From assembly GCF_029407905.1 (NCBI RefSeq), contig NW_026577925.1, positions 1,178,001 through 1,242,000 on the forward strand: a stretch of 64,000 nucleotides of DNA, written 5' to 3'. The notes below the pieces were generated by a model that did no database searches, was not told the origin of the DNA, and worked only from the letters and a program-made list of their open reading frames with translations. Origin of the DNA: Bubalus kerabau. Taxonomy: Eukaryota > Chordata > Mammalia > Artiodactyla > Bovidae. Every line of letters begins with the position of its first letter. The stretch's first letter is position 1. A program made the translations under genes and the position numbers. This document shows, piece after piece, positions 59,691 to 64,000 of the stretch.

Positions 59691-61149
59691 ACGTCAGGTC
59701 TCCGTGCGTGTGGTGAAGGGGAGTGCGTGATTGCTCTCGAGTCATAGTAGGCGAATCTGGCCTCAAGACGCATTGAAGAAGGACTCTCGAGGTCTTTCTC
59801 GGGTTGCGGCAGGGAACCCTGGGTTCCCTCGACTTGTGTCGGTGACCTCAGGCAACTTCTCAGGGTGCCTCTGAGAATTCAGGGACACTGTGGATTTGGG
59901 ATGGGCCTTTCGTTACTCAACTGGGTTTGGTGCAATCGAAGAGGGCCTCATCTCGAATGGAGGCAGGAACCTCAGGGGTCCTCTCCATTTCTGACTCGGG
60001 TCGCAGGCTACCTGCCGAGTATGGACAAGAGAGTCACGCCTCATCTTCTGTGGAGGAATGGATCTCCGCTTGCCTTTCGAGTTGTTCACAGAGTGACAGG
60101 CCACTTGTTGAGCTGTGCGTGGAACCTGCGGGTTTTTCCGGACGATGCACAGGGGTGTCAGTGCCCCTTCGTGTTGTGCCTTCATCCACAGGGTTGCCTT
60201 CAAAGAGCTGTCCGGGCATCGGGTTCTTTTCAAGAGCGTACCAGAAAATTGGGGTCTTTCAGCATGTGGTACCACCCACGAGGCTACGTCTCGAATTTCC
60301 TCGGGAGACCGGCCTCATCCTGAGGTGAGCCGGGAAGGTAGGGAACCCCTTGCAGACATAGCAGGGGAATCGACCCACCGGTCGCGATCAGAAGGGGAGA
60401 AGGGGCTCAGATGAAGTGGTGCCGGGAACCTCGGTGGTCCCCTCGAGTGAGACCGGTATGTCACAGCACTTTTGAGGTCGCATCAAGGGTGCCAAGTACA
60501 GTTTCGCACTTCAAGACGGAACGTGGGAATTCTCTGAAGATGCTCTAGCGGGCAAGGGCCTCATATTGCGATGACGAGGGAAACACGTGGTTTTTCTCGA
60601 GTTGCGGCGGGATTCTCGAGTTACGACGGGGAATTCAGGCTTCCTCTTGTGTTGGCCCAGGAAGTCCAATCTTCCATTCAACTTGTCAGAGAGCTGTGGG
60701 TTGCTCTCGAGTCACTTCTGGGCAAAGAGTCCTCATCTAGGCTTGGGTCCAGGACGTAATGTTCCTCTCCAGGGGCAACAGGGATATCGGAGTCGCATTC
60801 CAGTCTCACCCGGTGGGTCACGCCTCGTCTCGAGTGGAAGCAAAGGACTCCACTATCCTCTCGAGTGCGACGTGTAACTCTTTGAGCCCAACGAGTGGCC
60901 TAAAGGGAGTCAAGCGTCCTGTGTAGCTTGGACAGAAGGTTCACGCTTGATCTGCATACCATGCAGTTAAAGATGGCCCTCCTCTCGTGATGACGGGAGC
61001 GTCTCATGGGTTTTTCTCGAGCTGCGGCGCCAGTGTGGGGTTTCTCACGAGATATGATGGGGAGATCAGGGAGCCTCTCGTGCAGCGCCAGAGAAGTCAG
61101 GCCTCCATGCGTGTGGCCAGGCAGATCGCGTCATTGCTCTGGAGTCATG

Positions 61150-62270
61150 GGAGGGACTAGGGCCTCAAGACGCATTTACGAAGGACTCTCGAGGTCTTTC
61201 TTGGGTTGGGGCGGGAAACACTCGTTTCCCTCGACCTCTACCGGGGACCTTAGGGAACTTCCCAGGTGCCTCTGAGAGGTGAGGGATACTGAGGAGTTAG
61301 AGGGGCCTCTCGGGACTCCACTAGGTTTGACGAAATGAAAGAGGGCCTCATCTCGATTGGAGGCAGGAACCTCAGGCTTCCTCTCCATTTCTGACTCCGA
61401 CCGCAGGGTCCCTGCAGGGTTGGGACAGGAGAGTCAGGCCTCGTCTTGTCTGAGTAATGGAAATCTGCTTGCCTCTCGAGGTGTTCAGTGGGTCTCAGGC
61501 CCCTTGTCGAGCTGTGTGTGGAACCTGCGGGTGTTTCCAGAAGATGCACGGGGGTTTCATTGCCCCTTCATTTTGTGCCTTCCCCCACAGGGTTGCCTTC
61601 AAAGAGGTGTCCGAGCATCGGGTTCATTTCAAGAGCGGACCGGGAAATCGGGGTCATTCGGCATGTGGCACCACCCACGTGGCTCATCTCGAATTTCCTC
61701 GTGAGACCAGCATCATCCTGAGGTGCGCCGGGAAGGCCAGGAACACCTTCCACACAAAGCAGGGGAATCGACTCTCCTGTCGCGATCAGGAGGGGAGATG
61801 GGGCTCAGATGAAGTGGGGCCGGGACTCTAGGTGTTCCACTCGAGGGAACCCGGCGTTTCAGGGAACTTTAGGGGTCGCATCAAGGGAGCCAAGTACCGT
61901 TTCCCACTTCAGGACGGAACATGGGACTTCCCTGGAGACGATGTAGCGGGCAAGGGCCTCATACTGTGAAGACGTTGGAACCACGTCGTTTTTCTCGAGT
62001 TGCGTCTGGATTCTCGAAAACGACGGGGATTTCAGGCTTCCTCTTGGGTTGGCCCTGGGAAGCCCAATCTTCCCCTGGAGTTGCGAGGGAAAGCTGGGGG
62101 TTCTGCTCGAGTCACTACAGGGCCAAAGAGACCTCATCGAGGCGTGTGTCCCGGACCTAACATTCCTCTCCCGGGAAGGCAGGGATCTCGGGGTTGCATT
62201 CCAGGCTCCCCCGGGAGTCAGGCCTCGTCTCGAGGGGAAGCCAAGGACTCCGCTCTCCTCTCGAGTCGCA
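61150..62270. repeat. GC-rich satellite I subfamily segment
   Basis: Recognised by ggggaccttagggaacttcc and gggaaggcagggatctcgg. It returns to the common type near 62270. Confidence 0.65.
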
Positions 62271-62457
62271 CCGGGTATTTCTTGGACCCAACTGAGTGGC
62301 CTAAAGGGAGTCAATCCTCCTGTAAAGTGTGGAGAGTGGACCAGGGATTGCTCTCCAGGTCAGGCAGGAAAAGAAGGCCCCCATCTCTCCTTGACGGGGG
62401 CATCTTGTGGTTTTTCTCGAACTGCTGCGCCACTGTGGGTTTTCTCACGAGGTATGA

Positions 62458-63350
62458 TGGGGTACTCAGGGAGCCTCTTGTGTGTTACTAGGGAAGTCAG
62501 TTTTCCTGCTTGTGGCGAGGGGAGCGCGTCCTTGCTCTGGAGACATGGTAGGGGAATCGGGCATCAAGAGACGTTGAAAAAGGACTCTCCAAGTCTTTCT
62601 TGGGTTACTTCAGGAAACTCTGGGTTCCCTCGACTTGTGCCAGTGACCTCAGGTAGCTTATCAGGGAGCCTCTGAGAATTCAGGGATACTGTGGTGTTGG
62701 GAGGGGCCTCTCGGGACACCACTGCGTTTGGTTCAATGGAAGAGGGCCTCTTCTCTAGTTGAGGCAGGAACCTCAGGGTTCCTCTCCATTTCTGACTCCG
62801 ATCGCAGGGTCCCTGAAGAGTTGGGACAGGAGAGTAAGGCCTCATCTTGTGTGAAGGAATGCAACTTCACTTGCCTCTCGAGTTGTTCATGGGGTGACAG
62901 TCCACATTTGGAGCTGTGAGTGGAATCGGCGGGTTTTTCCAGACGATGCATGGGGATGTCAGTGTCCCTTTGTGTTGTGCCTTCATCCACAGGGTTGCCT
63001 TCGAAGAGATGTCCGGGCGTCAGGTTCTTATTTAGAGTGGACTGGGAATTCGGGATCTTTCAGCATGTGGCACCAACCATGAGGCTACTTTTCGAATTTC
63101 CTCATGAGACCGGCCTCATCCGGAGGTTCACGGGGAACGTCGGGAACCCTTGCAGAAAAAGCATGGGAATCGACCCTCCTGTCGCGATCAGGAGGGGTGA
63201 AGGGGCTCACAGGAAGTGGTGCCGTGAACTTTGGTGTTTCCCTCGAGTGAGACCGGTATGTCAGGGAACTTTGGGGGTCGCATCATGGGTGCCAAGTACC
63301 GTTTTGTACTTCAGGATGGAACGTGGGACTTCTCTTGATACGCTGTAGCG
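62458..63350. repeat. Duplicate of the window start (pairs with 1-890)
   Basis: It matches 1-890 at a constant offset of 62457, sharing rare variants such as gcttgtggcgaggggagcgc, ggagacatggtagg and tccaagtctttct. Confidence 0.8.
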
Positions 63351-64000
63351 GCCAAGGGCCTCATCTTGCGATGACGGGGGAGCCACGTGGTTTTTCTCGA
63401 GCTGCGGCGGGATTCTCGAGTTACGACGGGGATTTCAGGCTTCCTCTTGTGTTGGGACAGGGAAGTCCAATCATCCATTCGAGTTGCGAGGGAGAGCTGG
63501 GGGTTGCGCTCGAGTCACTGCAGGACAAAGGAGACCTCATCTAGGCTTGTGTCCAGGACCTAATGTTCCTCTCCAAGGGCCACAGGGATCTCAGGTTTGC
63601 ATTCCAGACTCACCCAGGGAGTCAGGCCTCGTGTCGAAGGGAAGCAAAGGACTCCGCTCTCCTTTCGAGTCGCGACGGGCACCTCTTGGAACCCACTTTG
63701 TGGCCTAAAGGGAGTCAAGCCTCCTGTGAAGTTTGGAGAGAGGACTTGGGACTGCTCTCCAGGCCATGCAGGAAAAGATGGCCCTCATCTCGCGATGACG
63801 GAGGGATCTTGTGGGTTTTCTCGAGCTGCGGCGCCAGTGTGGGGTTTCACACGAGGCACGACAGGGAGCTCAGGGAGCCTCTCATGTGGCGCCAGGGAAG
63901 TCAGGTCTCCATGTGCGTGGCGAGGGGGAGCGCGTTATTGCTCTCGAGCCATGGTAGGGGAATCTGACCTCAAGACGCATTGAAGAAGGACTCTCGAGGT

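Larger units (their letters stand above)
50959..64000. repeat. Satellite I array, block 4
   Basis: Anchors lie at 50988 (variant), 52390, 53794, 55193, 56613, 58033, 59867, 61268 and 62668. Spacings are 1402, 1404, 1399, 1420, 1420, 1834, 1401 and 1400. The first ~3 kb and 61150-62270 belong to the GC-rich subfamily. The two 1420 bp units carry the ~17 bp insertion, and the 1834 bp unit holds an internal duplication. The array starts 29 bp before an anchor and runs off the window end. Confidence 0.96.

Noticed and set aside
1..64000. CENP-B box (NTTCGNNNNANNCGGGN) in satellite I
   Set aside because: The nearest phrase, cttcgaagaggtgtccggg, has the wrong spacing and lacks the central A. No convincing match was seen by eye, though not every unit was checked exhaustively.
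1..64000. CRISPR array or bacterial tandem repeat
   Set aside because: Regular repeats are 1.4 kb satellite units with no spacer structure, and the sequence is clearly mammalian.

Overview
The window is ruminant pericentromeric heterochromatin, most likely from a Bos-type bovine autosome. It contains no intact host gene. The species call rests on four things: a tandem satellite with a measured period of about 1402 bp, which is the known length of bovine satellite I (1.715); a second satellite of the ~0.7 kb satellite II (1.723) type; Bov-A2 and Bov-tA SINEs; and a long bovine-type LINE-1. Sheep and goat satellite I has a shorter unit of about 0.8 kb, so Bos or a close relative fits best.

Layout: satellite I (1-10115); a class II (betaretrovirus-like) provirus with two ~1.3 kb LTRs (10116-16996); satellite I (16997-19406); a LINE-1 that appears full length, on the minus strand (19407-27564); satellite I (27565-41602); a satellite II block with an alternating 0.53/0.70 kb unit structure (41603-45785); a GC-rich repeat element (45786-46560); about 3.4 kb of ordinary interspersed sequence holding an LTR remnant, an old L1 fragment and two SINEs (46561-49924); a second copy of the GC-rich element (49977-50958); and satellite I again to the end (50959-64000). 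Both large transposons sit cleanly inside satellite I units: removing each one plus its target duplication restores unit length and phase. The switch to satellite II is different. It is abrupt, and about 340 bp of unit phase is missing when satellite I resumes.

The most unusual item is inside the provirus. Most of pol and the surface part of env are gone. Between the integrase C-terminal remnant and the env transmembrane remnant lies about 365 bp of GC-rich sequence whose reading frame closely matches the start of bovine TIMP2 (signal peptide and first mature residues) as I remember it. It looks like a host exon captured by a retrovirus, and it has since decayed: the original start codon is ATA and the first mature cysteine is tyrosine.

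The satellite I array is itself informative. There are 28 countable unit anchors, a subset of units with a ~17 bp insertion always 115 bp after the anchor, GC-richer subfamily blocks, one hybrid unit with a 433 bp internal duplication, and long-range duplicated segments, one pair of which differs by exactly one 1.4 kb unit. All are signs of unequal exchange. Most open reading frames in the window are accidental frames through satellite DNA and are not annotated.
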